The notes beneath the pieces are model-generated. The model did not search any database, was not told the DNA's origin, and worked only from the letters and a program-made list of their open reading frames with translations. The position numbers and the translations under genes are program-made. From assembly GCA_002803225.1 (NCBI GenBank), contig NXFV01001378.1, positions 1 to 64,000 of the forward strand: a stretch of 64,000 nt of DNA. Direction: 5' to 3'. This document shows, in pieces, positions 1 to 11,339 of this stretch (its first letter is position 1; each line of letters opens with the position of its first letter). This DNA is from Gamarada debralockiae (Eukaryota > Ascomycota > Leotiomycetes > Helotiales > Hyphodiscaceae).

Positions 1-296
1 TAACTGTAATGCTGATTAATATTATTCACGTGATTCGTCATGACTTCAAAATCTTCTCGTCCAGCGCCAACAACATCAAAGATGCGATGCCCTGACGATT
101 ACAAATCCATTTGAAATTTCAAAGTAAGTTGCCTAAAAATTTAAAGACAGAGACTATTAAAAACGTTCAGGAACCAAGAATCCAAGGTGCCAGGCACGAA
201 TATCACAAGTTAGGAACTCTCGAATTCCTGAAACCTCTCACCTTCCATCCTTCAAGAGGGAGAACAACATCTGGCTCCTTCTAATTTCCCAAGGCC

Positions 297-1118
297 ATGG
301 CTCTCCTCCAAAGTCTCAACCTTGAGCACCTCCCAACTACCCACACAGTCCACGTCGCTCTATATCGCAACATCAAAAATGCCTCTTTTCTGCACCAGCA
401 ACTGCTTGCCGGAAACACAGATTTCGAGTACGCGTTGATCGATGCCAGTGTCGTCAGTGCCTCCTCTTCTCCCCTTTCTTGTCTCTTTCCTTTCCTCGCT
501 CCCGTTTCGAAATCAAAATATATCACGTGATTTGAAGAAGCAAAGCTGATGGCTCTCCCAGATTATCTCAACAACTCACGCCTTAGCAGCTACGTACCGC
601 GCCGTTAACGACCTCCTGGAGAACAGGTTACGCAGTCGAAATGTGCATTCGGAGATCGTCTTCTCGTTAAGTCCGAACAACAACGTTGGTTCAACCCCTC
701 TTCCTGTGCTTCCCCAACCTTATTCTTCCCAACTCATCATATCCCTGGCTGTTCTACAAGAAGTGCTGAAATATAATAAAAACAGATTGCAGAATCCTTC
801 CGCCGCTTCGGCATAACACCCACAACCACCAACCTGCTCGTAATCAAAGTCTCCACTCCCTCATCTCCCTTCACCGGCCCACAAGTCCAAGAGCATCTCA
901 CGAAAGGTGTCGAAGGGACACAACTGCCATTCTCAGATGATGAATTACGGGATATGACGGATTTAGTGAGGGTGCGAAAGATCTACAAGCTGAATGCGGC
1001 TGGTGGAGGAGCGAAGAAGACTGTGAATGGAGCCAATGGGACGAGTGAGAGCGACGAGAGGAAGGAATTGGAGATTTTGGTGCTGGGCAGTATGGCGCTG
1101 AGGGGGGCTACTAATTAG
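297..1118 (+). CDS. cgi121: KEOPS/EKC complex subunit Cgi121
   Basis: Small subunit of the KEOPS complex, which together with the Kae1/Bud32 core makes the t6A37 modification of ANN-decoding tRNAs; the Cgi121 subunit binds tRNA and contacts Bud32. Three exons are inferred: 297-452, 562-684 and 786-1118. They join in phase 0 and give 203 aa. Exon 2 reads as [20 protein letters not shown] and then a [15 protein letters not shown] block; exon 3 carries [14 protein letters not shown] and a C-terminal [16 protein letters not shown] end, which match the order of conserved blocks I know from yeast Cgi121. The start is the first ATG, with a CCATGG context. The first donor is slightly uncertain (gtcagt at 453 chosen over gtcgtc). 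Length is usual for fungal members. Confident on family, less so on exact splice sites. Confidence 0.88.
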
Positions 1119-1642
1119 TTTGTTGAAGGAACGAAAATGACAGAGGAATGTCGAAGCTAGCCTCGATGAAAATGGGATACCTCTCAACATCTGTGTGTGA
1201 ATAATCCCCACGGAAAGCGATCAAGAAGAACGGCGACTTTGGCAAGATTCTTGCCCCGTCCAAGGTCATCAAGAGAGAACATCAAACTCCAACTCTATTC
1301 ATTTCATTCTACTTCTTTACTGTTTCGCCCGCAGCTCTCAATCATCATCCTTGTCCTCTTCTTTATCCTCACCACCATGGATTCTAACAGCAACCACCTG
1401 CCCATTCTCCTCAGAAACCGAAACCCTTGAAGGCCCTCCAACTTCATCTTGAACAACTATTCAATCTCGTGAACATACTCTCCAAATCCTCTCATCAAAC
1501 CACCCTCACAGCACATTAAAAACGACAGAACTTACAACGCATCCCACCAATACAAAACCACTCATTCTCTTTGGCCTATCTAAATACTCAACGTTAACGT
1601 CTCAACATGCCCACCATACCCACTTCTTCTCCTCGCCTTCAC
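1119..1642. other. Intergenic, no gene seen
   Basis: AT-moderate, pyrimidine-rich on the + strand. Only short open frames occur, without recognisable motifs. It may contain the 3' end of the cgi121 transcript and, on the minus strand, a possible last exon of the small gene that follows (a gtgagt donor near 1645 and a hydrophobic tail near 1510-1580). Confidence 0.4.
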
Positions 1643-2116
1643 TCACCGTAATTGCCTCAAACGCCACTCTCGCCAAGTGTTCAGTAGAAATAACACAGCA
1701 TATCCCTCCATCAGAAAAATACTGTCCATCTCTCTTCCACTCCCCTTTATCCCCTCAACACCCTTCCCCTCCTGCCAAGCCAGCAAATCCCTCTCCCTCG
1801 TCTCCGCTTCGTACCTTTCCCAATCCTCCACCGGCTACGACACGTTAATAGTTCCAAGCGCCTCCCAGCGCAGGATACACTCCATCATTCCTTCTTCACT
1901 CCCACGTACGGAAATGGCGATGGAAGTCCACATCCCGGACTTGCAATTGCGGATCCCGTCGCTCTGGTGGAAGAATTGCGACCCACTCTCTTCGTCTGTG
2001 TTTATATGTTCACATAAGACCAGTCCAACTCCGAAAGGCGGGCTTTCTGAAATTTGAAAGCTACGTGGAGTAAGTGCTCTGAGGCGTTTGAATCGGGAGG
2101 GGTTTTGTTCCGCCAA
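1643..2116 (-). CDS. Possible small hypothetical protein, two exons, start unresolved
   Basis: Not recognised. Two open segments on the minus strand lie in the same frame and are separated by one TAG. A well-formed 75 nt intron (1835-1909) starts with gtacgt, has a ctattaac-like branch site and ends in gtcgtag; it removes that stop and keeps frame. The joined segment codes for about 132 residues, with an acidic and aromatic middle and an Arg-rich end. The first codon at 2116 is TTG and no ATG follows upstream before a stop, so a 5' exon is missing from this model or the gene is not real. A second gtgagt donor at the 3' end could add a short hydrophobic tail. Support is only the splice grammar. 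Confidence 0.33.
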
Positions 2117-2779
2117 TTTGAGGTTTCGAATGGGCGAGTTGGTGGAAGAGGCGGCAATTGAATTTGTCGAGTATGAGAGAGAAGATTAATGCTTATGAAG
2201 CCTTTAAGGTGACTGTTAGCTTTCGTGTTCAAGGTAGTTGGTCCTAGTTATATCTGTTCCTGATTTGGTGCGCATTGCGGGATTACTGATACCCGAATCA
2301 CAATACTTTCTTCGGCCTTTTTCTTCGTCTGCCTGGAATCAATACCGGGTTCTCTCAGGGTATCGAACTCATATCACATCGAGAGACTCATTCTCATCTC
2401 CATTTTCTCAGAAAACCATTCGGGAGGGCCTGAGAACCCTAGAATATCTTTGCCGTTGTAAGCCCTAGCGGGTCAGCTGACCGTGAATACGGACAGGCTT
2501 GAACCATGCTCAGAGGCTCATCTCAGGACTTGAATGGTTTACTACTTTCTCTATTACGCGGTACTTAAAGCATATTTTGTGAATGCAACAGTCGAGTGCT
2601 GGGACAAGTTATGGCGCAGGATGATTCTGCCGAAGAGAGACGCCCGAAATGAGGCTTGCAGGTGGGGGTGGCTATGCAACCTCCAAGCTGAGATAAATGA
2701 ACAGTACACCGCGCAATCGCCAGCTCACCACTACGTTGAATTCAATGCGCGCAAATACGTCGTCGAGTTCCTGGAAACA
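2117..2779. other. Upstream region of the G-alpha-like gene
   Basis: No convincing gene. An open frame on the + strand runs into the ATG at 2780 from about 2534, but the family-like sequence begins at 2780, so the upstream part is taken as 5' untranslated sequence. Confidence 0.4.
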
Positions 2780-3091
2780 ATGGCAGACCCTTTGACGATC
2801 ATCGGAACAGCTGCGTCCGTCGCAAGCATCATCGAAGTACTGGCCCAAACAGTCAGCACTCTAACCGAGCTCCACAGTCGATGGAAACAAGCCGATTTCA
2901 CGTTCATCAACCTCATTGCCCAGCTTACAGCGCTCAAGGCCGCATTGAATAAGCTTCAAGAATGGATGGATGCCGCTATAGATGAACCGCATCACCAACT
3001 GATTATGGATTTGGAAGTTTCTGTAACGTGTTGCAGAATGCTCATTCGCAAAATGGATTCGGAGGTCTCGGAACTCCATCGAAATGCCGGT

Positions 3092-3096
3092 AATGG
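3092..3096. repeat. 5' target site duplication AATGG (Copia copy 1)
   Basis: AATGG precedes the left LTR and is repeated at 8396-8400 after the right LTR. If the LTR is instead drawn as TG...CA, the duplication reads AATGGTCT (8 bp); see findings. Confidence 0.8.
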
Positions 3097-3334
3097 TCTT
3101 GCAATATGGTCACGTGATAGACGAAAAGGGTAGGAGAATGTGATTGGATTATTAAGGTATAAAGATACTAGAGATACTAAAGAACAAACCAAGTACAGTA
3201 GTCTGTACTTATAAATAGGAATCCTCCCTATGACTTCATGGGACGCGTCACACTGTTACGCTATGTAATGGCATGTGACGTCATGTATCTAGTTAGCACC
3301 GAGAAACCCAAGTCACTAATTACTCGTTCTAACA
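3097..3334 (-). repeat. LTR, copy 1 left (3' LTR in coding sense)
   Basis: 238 bp. The + strand starts TCTTGCAATATGG and ends CGTTCTAACA. It is near-identical to the LTRs at 8158, 35518 and 40129, apart from C-to-T and G-to-A differences. Confidence 0.9.
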
Positions 3335-4745
3335 CGCCTCCTTAATTAAAGACCTAGTTTTTAATCTACTTTATTCCTATTAAGTCCTTAAACTTCTTAA
3401 AGTGTCTCTTATTAAGTAACTTAGTTAGAATATTAGCTATATTCTTACTTGATATTACGTATACTAATACAATTGTACCTTTTTTAATATAGTCTTAAAT
3501 AAAATAGTACTTAATATTAATATGTTTTATACGCTAGTTAAACTAAGTATTTTTAGTGTAGTTAATAGCTCCTTTATTATTGATATTAATAATAATTAAG
3601 TCCTAGTATAAGCTTAGTTTAAATAAAAGTTATTATAACTAAAAGGTCTCTTTAACTACCTTTGTAAGTATAATGTATTTAACTTTAAGGATACTTATTA
3701 CAATTGTCTTTTACTTAATAAATACTATAAATATAATAGAATTGTATAATTTTAGTATATATCTAGTAGTTAACTTATAGTCTATATTATTGCTTCCTTA
3801 GTCTATGTCCACAAAGCTTATTAGGCCTTTTAAATAGTTAGAGCTATATAAGACCTTTAGGTTATATATGCCTTAGAGGTATTTAAGTACCCTTATTTAA
3901 GCTAAGTAATATACTAAAGTAGACGCTAAGTTAAATCTTTTAAAGTAGCCTATAGCATATATAATATTAAACTTATAACTTAGGCTAGGCTATATCTTTA
4001 ACTTTATAATTCGCTAGTATTCCTTTTAATTAAATAGCAAATTATTAAGTATAATCTTAGCTAGTAATAGTATATTAATAGGCTTACTTTCTTTTATTTT
4101 AAACCTCTTTAAAATATTACTAATATAATATAATTAATAAAGAAATAATAATTTATCCTTTAGGTATTTAATTTATATACCTAAAAAGTTCTTTACTTCT
4201 CTTATATTAGATATATTAAAATATTACTTAAGTACCTTCTTTAATTAATTAATTTGTACTATACTTGCCCTTATAATCACTAGGTCGTCTATATAAATTA
4301 TAACGAATAGGGAGGCGCCTCCTATACCTATACCTCTTAAGCCTAGTAGGTCTTATCTAATATAAACAAATAGGTTATATAATAATTTTTTAAGTCCTTA
4401 TAGTATAAGGAACTTATCAATGACTTTGTACTATATATGTAGTACTTGCTTAAGACTATACAAGCTCTTCCTTAGCTTATATACTAGCTTTTAGTTATTA
4501 ATATACTTAGAGGGCTATTTTATATATATCTCTTTGTTAAGGCCCTTATACAAAAAGGCTGTTTTAATGTCTATCTAGTGCATGTATAGGTCATGCCTAG
4601 CTATAATAGTGAGTAGTACTTATATACTTATTAGACAAGCTACTAGTGTATATATTTTGAAGTAGTCCTGGCTATAGACTTAGCTATAGTTATATGCTAT
4701 AAGCCTAGCTTTATAGCGCCTAAAGCTCTTGACCTTAAAGACCTA

Positions 4746-5193
4746 CAGTAAAACCTGGCTATAAGCATACCCTCCGGGACGAGGGTTACATGCTTATAGG
4801 CCAGGATATACTTATGTTGAGTGCACGTGATATAGTTATATTACGGATCTCAAGCAATGATCTCGCTCTAGAGGGCCAAAATGCTCCCAATTATGCCTCA
4901 GATAGTCTTGCACTTATTGTTTTATATATAGGTTACTTAAAGGTCCGGATTTTGCCCTAATTTCGACTAATATAGTGCCTTTAAGTACCCCACATCAATA
5001 AAACCTTACCGTTGTAAGCATATCGGAGGGAGAAAATAGGTAGCATTATAGAATCAGGACCTGGAAGTCATCAGCATATGCTAAGTTAAGAGGTTATGCT
5101 GATATGCCTATATAAAATCGATGGGACCGGCAACAATATGCTTAGTGGTAAGGATATGCTTATATCCAATATGCTTATAGCCAGGTTTTACTG
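4746..5193. mobile_element. Tc1/mariner-type MITE with TA target duplication, nested in Copia copy 1
   Basis: 448 bp bounded by TA at 4744-4745 and 5194-5195. Terminal inverted repeats start CAGTAAAACCTGGCTATAAG and match perfectly for about 24 bp. An internal hairpin follows the left end (4753-4810), and TATGCTTA-like motifs recur at least seven times in either orientation. There is no transposase frame, so it is non-autonomous. The second Copia copy lacks it at the equivalent site (near 37169), an empty-site comparison that fixes both borders. It is much less TA-enriched than its host element, so it probably inserted after the Copia copy was mutated. Confidence 0.92.
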
Positions 5194-8130
5194 TACTTAT
5201 ATGTGATTATATTATAATTCCTAGGTCTCTTTACTAGGTCCTATATATAATTTTTATATAAGCTATATATTTCTTTAGTAATAGCTACCTTCTACTTATC
5301 TCTATTTAGTCCCCTTAAAGCCTTATTAATATTAAAGGGCTTATATAATTAGGGGGACTATTAGGCTATAAAAGCACTTATATCTAAAGGAGGCTCCCTG
5401 CCTTACTACTACACTAATTACCTTAATACTAGACTTTAGTCCTTTTGTTTATACTTATATACAGTTTATACTACCTCTTTAATAGTAGGCTATTATTAAT
5501 TATTATTAAATGTATTAGCTATAAATACTTAATTATATAATTTATCTTAATCTTTAAGTAGCTCTTCCTCTTAAACTTCTTTAATATTTAGCTGTCTTTT
5601 AATAGATAAATAATTTTCTAATTATTATAGTAATAGCTAGGTAATAAAGTTAACTATAATAATTATATTACTTAATAATATTAAAGTATTAAAGTTATTA
5701 AATATATTACTACTCTTTAAAAGTATTTAACTTAATTTTCTTTAATATTTGATTTCCTTTAGCTAATTAAACTTAAATTCGTTTTCTTTTATTTTTATAT
5801 AATTTAAAATAACTAATTACCTTTTAATTAGGTCCTAGATCTTATATCTTAACCTTCTATAGCTAATAAATATACCCTTTTATATATATAGTAAGAGCTT
5901 ATACTATATGTCTAATTTAATAAAGTAGTATATATATATAATACTTCTAAAGACTTTAAACTTAAAGATATTAAGCTTCTTATTAAACTATTCCTTATAT
6001 AGTATTTTATTAAGTAGTAGTAACTAAGTTTAATTAGCTATATATATATAATATATAGCTATAAATTCCTAATATTCTATTAATAATCTAGAGTCTTTTA
6101 GTAAGGCTTTAACTATATTAAGAATAGTATAATTTCCTTACTTACTAACGCTAACCTGCTAATATATATATATTATTATATATTAAAGTATAATATCCTT
6201 ACTTATTACCTAAGCTTTAAGCTCCTTACTTTAATATTTAAAGGTATTATTAAGGTATATATAATATACCTTCTTCCTAGTTTATATCTCTACTAATGTT
6301 ATATAGTCTTATAAAAGCTTAAAGTAGCTCTTATAATTATTTAAAAAGTAAATATTTTAGAATTTAAATTTATTTATAAGTAATAAGTAATACTAGTTAC
6401 TTAAGATTAATTGTATCTTAATAAGTCCTTAATAGTCTATATATATAATATATAGGGGACCTCCTTTAAAATTAATTAGTAATATATAAGCGAATATTAA
6501 CTTCCTAATTAAGTAAGACTCACAAGTTATAAGGTCTAGCCTTTAGATATTAAGTCCTATAATATACTATTATATCTTTTAAATATATTAATAGTTTATA
6601 TAATTATACTTCTAATGCTAGTCTAGTATAATATTCCTAGAGCTAGATACTATAGCTTAATACACTTATACTAGTCTAGTTCTAATCTAGTCTAATTAAT
6701 ATAGACCTAACCTCTTACAAAGTGTTCTTATAGCAATTATATAGCCCTTATCTAATATAATGATCTTATTGCCTATAAATTATACTTTAGCTCCCTTTTT
6801 AGTTAATTATAAAATAAATAATAGGTATATATTACTAAAGCTCTTAATATAATATACTTTAGAGATAGTTATCTCTTTTCTATTAGTAAGTATTAAAGTC
6901 ATACGACTTTTCCTAGTGGCCTAGTATTATAACCTGTCTTTAATTATAATTTAAAATAAAGTAATATTAATAATATAGTTAAAGGCAGATATATCTTTAG
7001 TAAAATAATTAAATACCCTTAAGTTAAAATACTAACTATTTTAACTTATCTATTATATAGCTAATATATAAAGTAAACTTTATAACTTTACAAATTTATT
7101 TATAGCCTAATAACTTTTACTAGAGTATATAAGTTTATTTATATAATAGCTTTTATCTATAGAATAGTCTCTTTAGGCTATTTATATAGTATATAACTTA
7201 TTATAACTTAAATATATCTTTGTAATATTAGTTATTAATAGCTTTTACTTACTATTACTTAATTTAATAACCTTTAGTAGTATAATATAATATAGTATTA
7301 TATAACTAGGTTTATTATATTAATAGTATATATATAAGGTCAAGTTAAAGCCTCCTTTGCTCTTACCTCTAGCCTTATTACCCCTTAAACCCTCTTTACC
7401 CCCTTTATTAGCTTATAAAGTATAAGTATTAAATAAGTTATTATTAGCGCTATTCTTAATTAAAATAATATCTCTCTTTTAGTATACTTTCTCCTTTAGT
7501 AATATATTCTTTACTATATTAATATTATCTTATCTTATATAATAGATAACTTTAACTATATTATATAACTTTAATAGTCTATATAAGAGGTAGCTAGTAT
7601 ATATAATATATAAGATATCTCCCCTACTAGCTTAAATTTAAGTTATAAGGCTAGTAACCTTATTTAAGTAGTCTTATATTTTATTCTTTTTATCTAAGAC
7701 TAAATAATTTAGTTATTATTTATATAGTACTTAGTAAGTAGTTATAAGGTTCTTATTCTAATATTTTAAGTAATTTTATATTATTAATACTATAGTTAAA
7801 TACTTGACTTTAACTTATACTTCTTAAGAGATTAAAAGACTAAAATAGTCTTTAGTGTCTTTTTAAACTTCTTTCTTAAGTATACTTAACTTAGTATAGC
7901 TAGTTTTATTAATAAGTATTTTAATAAAACTCTATTATATAGTAGTACTTAATTTAGCTTACTTTAGGACAGCCTATACTTTATTCTTTTAAGTAATATA
8001 GTTCTAGTATATAAAGAGTTTAAGCTTAAAGCCTTTTATTATAGCTATTTTAATATTTAACGTTACTATAGTAATTATTAAGATAAGTAGTAAAGATAGT
8101 TAAAGATTAAAGTATATCGTTTAATTACAA

Positions 8131-8157
8131 GAGGAGGCGCGAGCCGGGCTTATAACC
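8131..8157 (-). other. Copia primer-binding site (initiator tRNA-Met half-molecule type)
   Basis: Directly inside the right LTR the + strand reads GGCGCGAGCCGGGCTTATAACC. This resembles the D-stem to anticodon stretch of fungal initiator tRNA-Met (GCGC..GGGCTCATAACC) rather than any tRNA 3' end. Drosophila copia is primed by a half-molecule of this tRNA. Copy 2 has the same site at about 40102-40128. Confidence 0.6.
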
Positions 8158-8395
8158 TTTTGTAATATAATCATATAATAGACAAAAAGAGTAAGAGAAT
8201 ATAATTAGATTATTAAAGTATAAAGATACTAGAGATATTAAAGAATAAACTAAGTATAGCAGTCTATACTTATAGACAGGAATCCTCCCTATAACTTCAT
8301 AGGACGCGTTACACTGTTACGCCATGTGATGGCATGTGACGTCATATGTCTAGTCAGCACCGAGAAACCCGAGTCACTGATTACTCATTCCAACA
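8158..8395 (-). repeat. LTR, copy 1 right (5' LTR in coding sense)
   Basis: 238 bp partner of 3097-3334. In coding orientation it starts TGTTGGAATGAG. The terminal TCT is TTT here and TGCAAT is TGTAAT, both C-to-T changes. Confidence 0.9.
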
Positions 8396-9948
8396 AATGG
8401 TCTTGATTCACAGAGCAAGATAAAACTCATGGTCAAAAATAGCACATTAGAGGAACTTCAGAGGATGGTCGAGCGACAGACAAATGCCTTGACCCTTCTA
8501 CTTACAGTATGCAACTGGTAAGATAAAAGATGTACGGTTCGTCGCCTATCGTAGTGGTCTGACAACTCACAGCCAGGCCATCTCTGAGCAGAAGATCCTG
8601 CTTGAAAAATCAAGTACCCGCAAGGTTTTCCGACGAGTTAAAGACGATACTTCGTCGCTCTACGTTCAACGTGACTCTGCATCTCTGTATAGCCGATGTA
8701 CAGACAAGTTATCCAAGATATCCAAGGTGTTCGAATTTGACCGCGAACTTTTCATCTCGAAGGTATATGAACGGGCAATACGGAGTTCCTTGAAGGATAC
8801 CGTCAAAAACTTGCGCCGTCAGCAGCCCCATGCTGTATCTACTCCAGAAGAACGAAACACACTTATTGACCGTCAGCTCGAGGAAGACAGGAGAAGACTC
8901 AGAAGGGAGTGCAAAGTATTGGTGCTTGGTGACTCTGATTGTGGACAAGACTTTATGAAACAAATGACTATTTCGCACCTGGGAGGCTTCTCCGTCAACG
9001 AGCTTGCACTGTATCGGGTCGCAGTAAGAAAGAATGTATTAGATGTTATGCAGGGTATCGTTTCGGTAGTTCAAGTCGCAGACATTCGCAACATCGAGCT
9101 AGACGAGACAGCAAAGACCCACGCTGGGCTTCTATCCCAAGAATTAATGAAAAGTCAGACTGACGATGCCGACATCAGTGCCGTGGCCGTCAGCGCAGTT
9201 CAAACATTGTGGCAAAATGAGCAATTTCAATTAGCATTATCAGCGTCTGAAATTGGGTATCTTTCTCATTTAGCTCCCTAGTAAGTTTGACCCTCCTTCA
9301 AGTAGAACCTCATAATAACTAGTACAAAATAGCTTCATTGAGGAGATCCATAGGATTGCCCACAAAAACTACATTCCAAACGATGACGACATTCTTAGGG
9401 TCAAGATTAAAACCACAGGAATTCAAGAACGCCGATTCTCTATGGGTACTCTCGCTATCCATATATTGGAGGTCTCGGGGCAACGTTCGGAAAGGAAGAA
9501 GTGGATTAATCAATTTGAGAACGTAACCAGCATCATTTTCTTCGTGGATCTCAGCTGCTATACCGAGGTACTTAAGGAGGAGTCGAATCAGAATCAAATG
9601 ATGGAATCATTGATTCTTTTCGACTCTGTGGTGAATTCTCGATTGTTTATGAGCACCTCAATCATCTTACTCCTTTCCAATGTTGGGCTCTTCAGGCAAA
9701 AGCTAGCTCGTTATCCGCTGAGCAACTATTTCCCTGATTACATTGGCGGAAACGACATCAATAGAGCTTCAAAGTATTTTTTTGGGCGTTTCAATGCGGT
9801 CAACCGAAGTCACCTGAGCCTATATTCGCATCTTCGTGAAGCTTCGGATCCCTCTAATATTCGCTTAGTGTTCGCGGCGGTCAAAGAGACCATTCTAGAA
9901 AATGCGCTCAAAGACGGTGTCGGATGGGGAGAAAAGCCTGTAGAATAG

Positions 9949-11339
9949 AATCTAAGGTAGGAGGAGACTAAATACAATGGGAAATGAGGCGTGGAGCTAA
10001 AAAGAGGTGTCTTAGGCAGCAGTTCATCCGACAGACCAGCAAACTATAAGGTCTCACTATTAGGTAGCAAGACTGAAGTCATTAATACAGCGCTATTCAC
10101 AGGGTAGTCTTAGGCTAAGAGTAAGACAGTTCTCAGTAGTGAGAATTACAGAGACTGAGATCTAGGGAGCCCAAAGCCTTAGTTCTCCCAGGGTTCTTAT
10201 ACATAAAGAGCTCATAGGAATTACAATAAGAATAACCCCATATAACGCGTTAGCTAACACGTAGCCATATGTCAGCTAAAGGATCAGCCGGAATTCTTCA
10301 GAAGCCTCTCCGTAAATCGATTAATATCAAGTCGCGGGGCCGGTTCGCGTGGTTCGCGAACACCCAAAAATCGCGACGGCGACCTCGACGCCGTGGGTTA
10401 GGGGTTAACAATCAATATATTTTGGGCTATATCTACCGTACATCTTGAAGTAGCAGTTCCTGGTTTCAAATTGCAGCAGCACCACACGAACTTCTAGGCG
10501 CTCCCATCAGCTCCCTCCTCGAACTAACGGCAATGACCCAGACCTGGTCCAAGTGCAGAGCTACTCCAAGCTACGTTATGTGCTTGCAAAGTAATCGAGT
10601 GACTGGAGGACAGAGCGATCTGCATTTAGTTGGAGCCAACTCCGGACGTTTCCCAATATCCTCCGCCCTGAAGAACCAAAGCAGCAGACTCGAACGACTT
10701 ATTATCCTGCGTTCGAGTGGCTACCCGGCCAGAGACTTTCCGCATAACCTACGTCTCTTCCAATGGGATCGGGGGGGTATTTAGTTCAAACGCATCATCC
10801 CCCGGTACCGTCCGCCAACAGAGGTTCTCCCTTCTACGGTGGGATCTCCCGTGATCTCCGATCACTGATCGGTGTACAGTTCTTCCTTCCCCATAGAGTG
10901 CTGGTGGAAGCTCCTTTCTTCTTCTCCAGAGACTGCATGATTCCGAGATCATTCTCGTCTTGCCACACCTCCTTCTTTGGCCCGCGTGAATGGCTCAACG
11001 GCATCATTCACGTTAGCCAGCGGGGTCATTCAATGGCAGTAAATGATGCAGTATCACCTCTGTCCGTTTCTGTTCATCCCTAACTATGAAAACAACTATT
11101 CTATCTACCCTTTCAGGAGCTAAGCTACTTGAACTATACAGCACCACCTGTCTAGCATGCCTCTGGTGCTACAGTGACTGTCGCTCCTATATCTAGGACT
11201 GGGGGTTGCCGCAGCTCCATAGAGTCTTTCAATATTGCTTTCAGTAATGGTACATTCAGAAAGGTCAAAGAATCTGCCACAACAACTCCAAGGCCCCCGA
11301 CAGCCTCCTCGCAAGAAAAAATCACCTCGCTAGTGACAG
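9949..11339. other. Gene-poor region
   Basis: About 1.4 kb with only short frames and no recognised product. A GC-rich palindromic patch (ggttcgcgtggttcgcgaac) lies near 10340. Around 10700-11080 a weakly protein-like + strand stretch with several stops could be an old gene relic, but no family is recognisable. Confidence 0.35.

Larger units (their letters stand above)
3097..8395 (-). mobile_element. RIP-degraded Ty1/Copia LTR retrotransposon, copy 1, carrying a nested MITE
   Basis: 5299 bp, of which 450 bp are a nested MITE and its TA duplication. It is coded on the minus strand. 238 bp LTRs lie at 3097-3334 and 8158-8395. Reading minus, relics of a Copia pol appear in the order INT-RT-RNaseH: a W-AAI-E-SL block near 5270, VFKVKSF-RYKARL-A near 4730, a YIDDL reverse-transcriptase box near 4284-4301 and an RNase H DID(W)GSNN-TT-Y relic near 3800, where the Trp codon is now TAG. 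Almost no open frame survives. The interior is extremely TA-rich while the LTR tips keep GC, as expected of repeat-induced point mutation. A purine tract AAGGAGGCG abuts the left LTR (coding-strand 3' end), and a primer-binding site abuts the right LTR. Confidence 0.93.
2780..9948 (+). pseudogene. G-alpha-like protein with fungal NLR-type N-terminal domain, split by a Copia element
   Basis: Exons 2780-3096 (plus the target duplication), 8401-8517, 8573-9280 and 9333-9948. After excision of the retroelement and one AATGG copy, the frames and phases fit and give 585 aa. Residues 1-100 begin MADPLTIIGTAASVASIIEV, the helical N-terminus typical of fungal NACHT/ankyrin proteins (PigL_N or Helo-like). 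From about residue 250 it follows the G-alpha fold: P-loop position LGDSDCGQDFMKQM (usual GKST is lost), switch [11 protein letters not shown] kept, [12 protein letters not shown] instead of DVGGQ, LSNVGLF instead of NKxD, and FAAVKE instead of TCAT. Nucleotide binding therefore looks lost, so this is a pseudo-GTPase by sequence. Apart from the insertion the exons have no stop or frameshift, so the gene was intact when hit. Family assignment is firm for the G-alpha part and moderate for the N-terminus. Confidence 0.8.

Noticed and set aside
3100..3334. Reading the LTR as strictly TG...CA with 8 bp target duplications
   Set aside because: Kept as an alternative only: TCT lies outside TG at all four LTR copies, so a 238 bp LTR with 5 bp duplications is simpler.
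3335..8157. Structured AT-rich interior as a possible centromere or replication origin
   Set aside because: The whole interval aligns with the second Copia copy and contains pol relics, so AT-richness is explained by RIP-type mutation.
10007..10260. Possible solo LTR (TGTCTTAGGC ... AGCTAACA)
   Set aside because: TG...CA-like ends are present but no equal flanking duplication was found and there is no second copy in the window.
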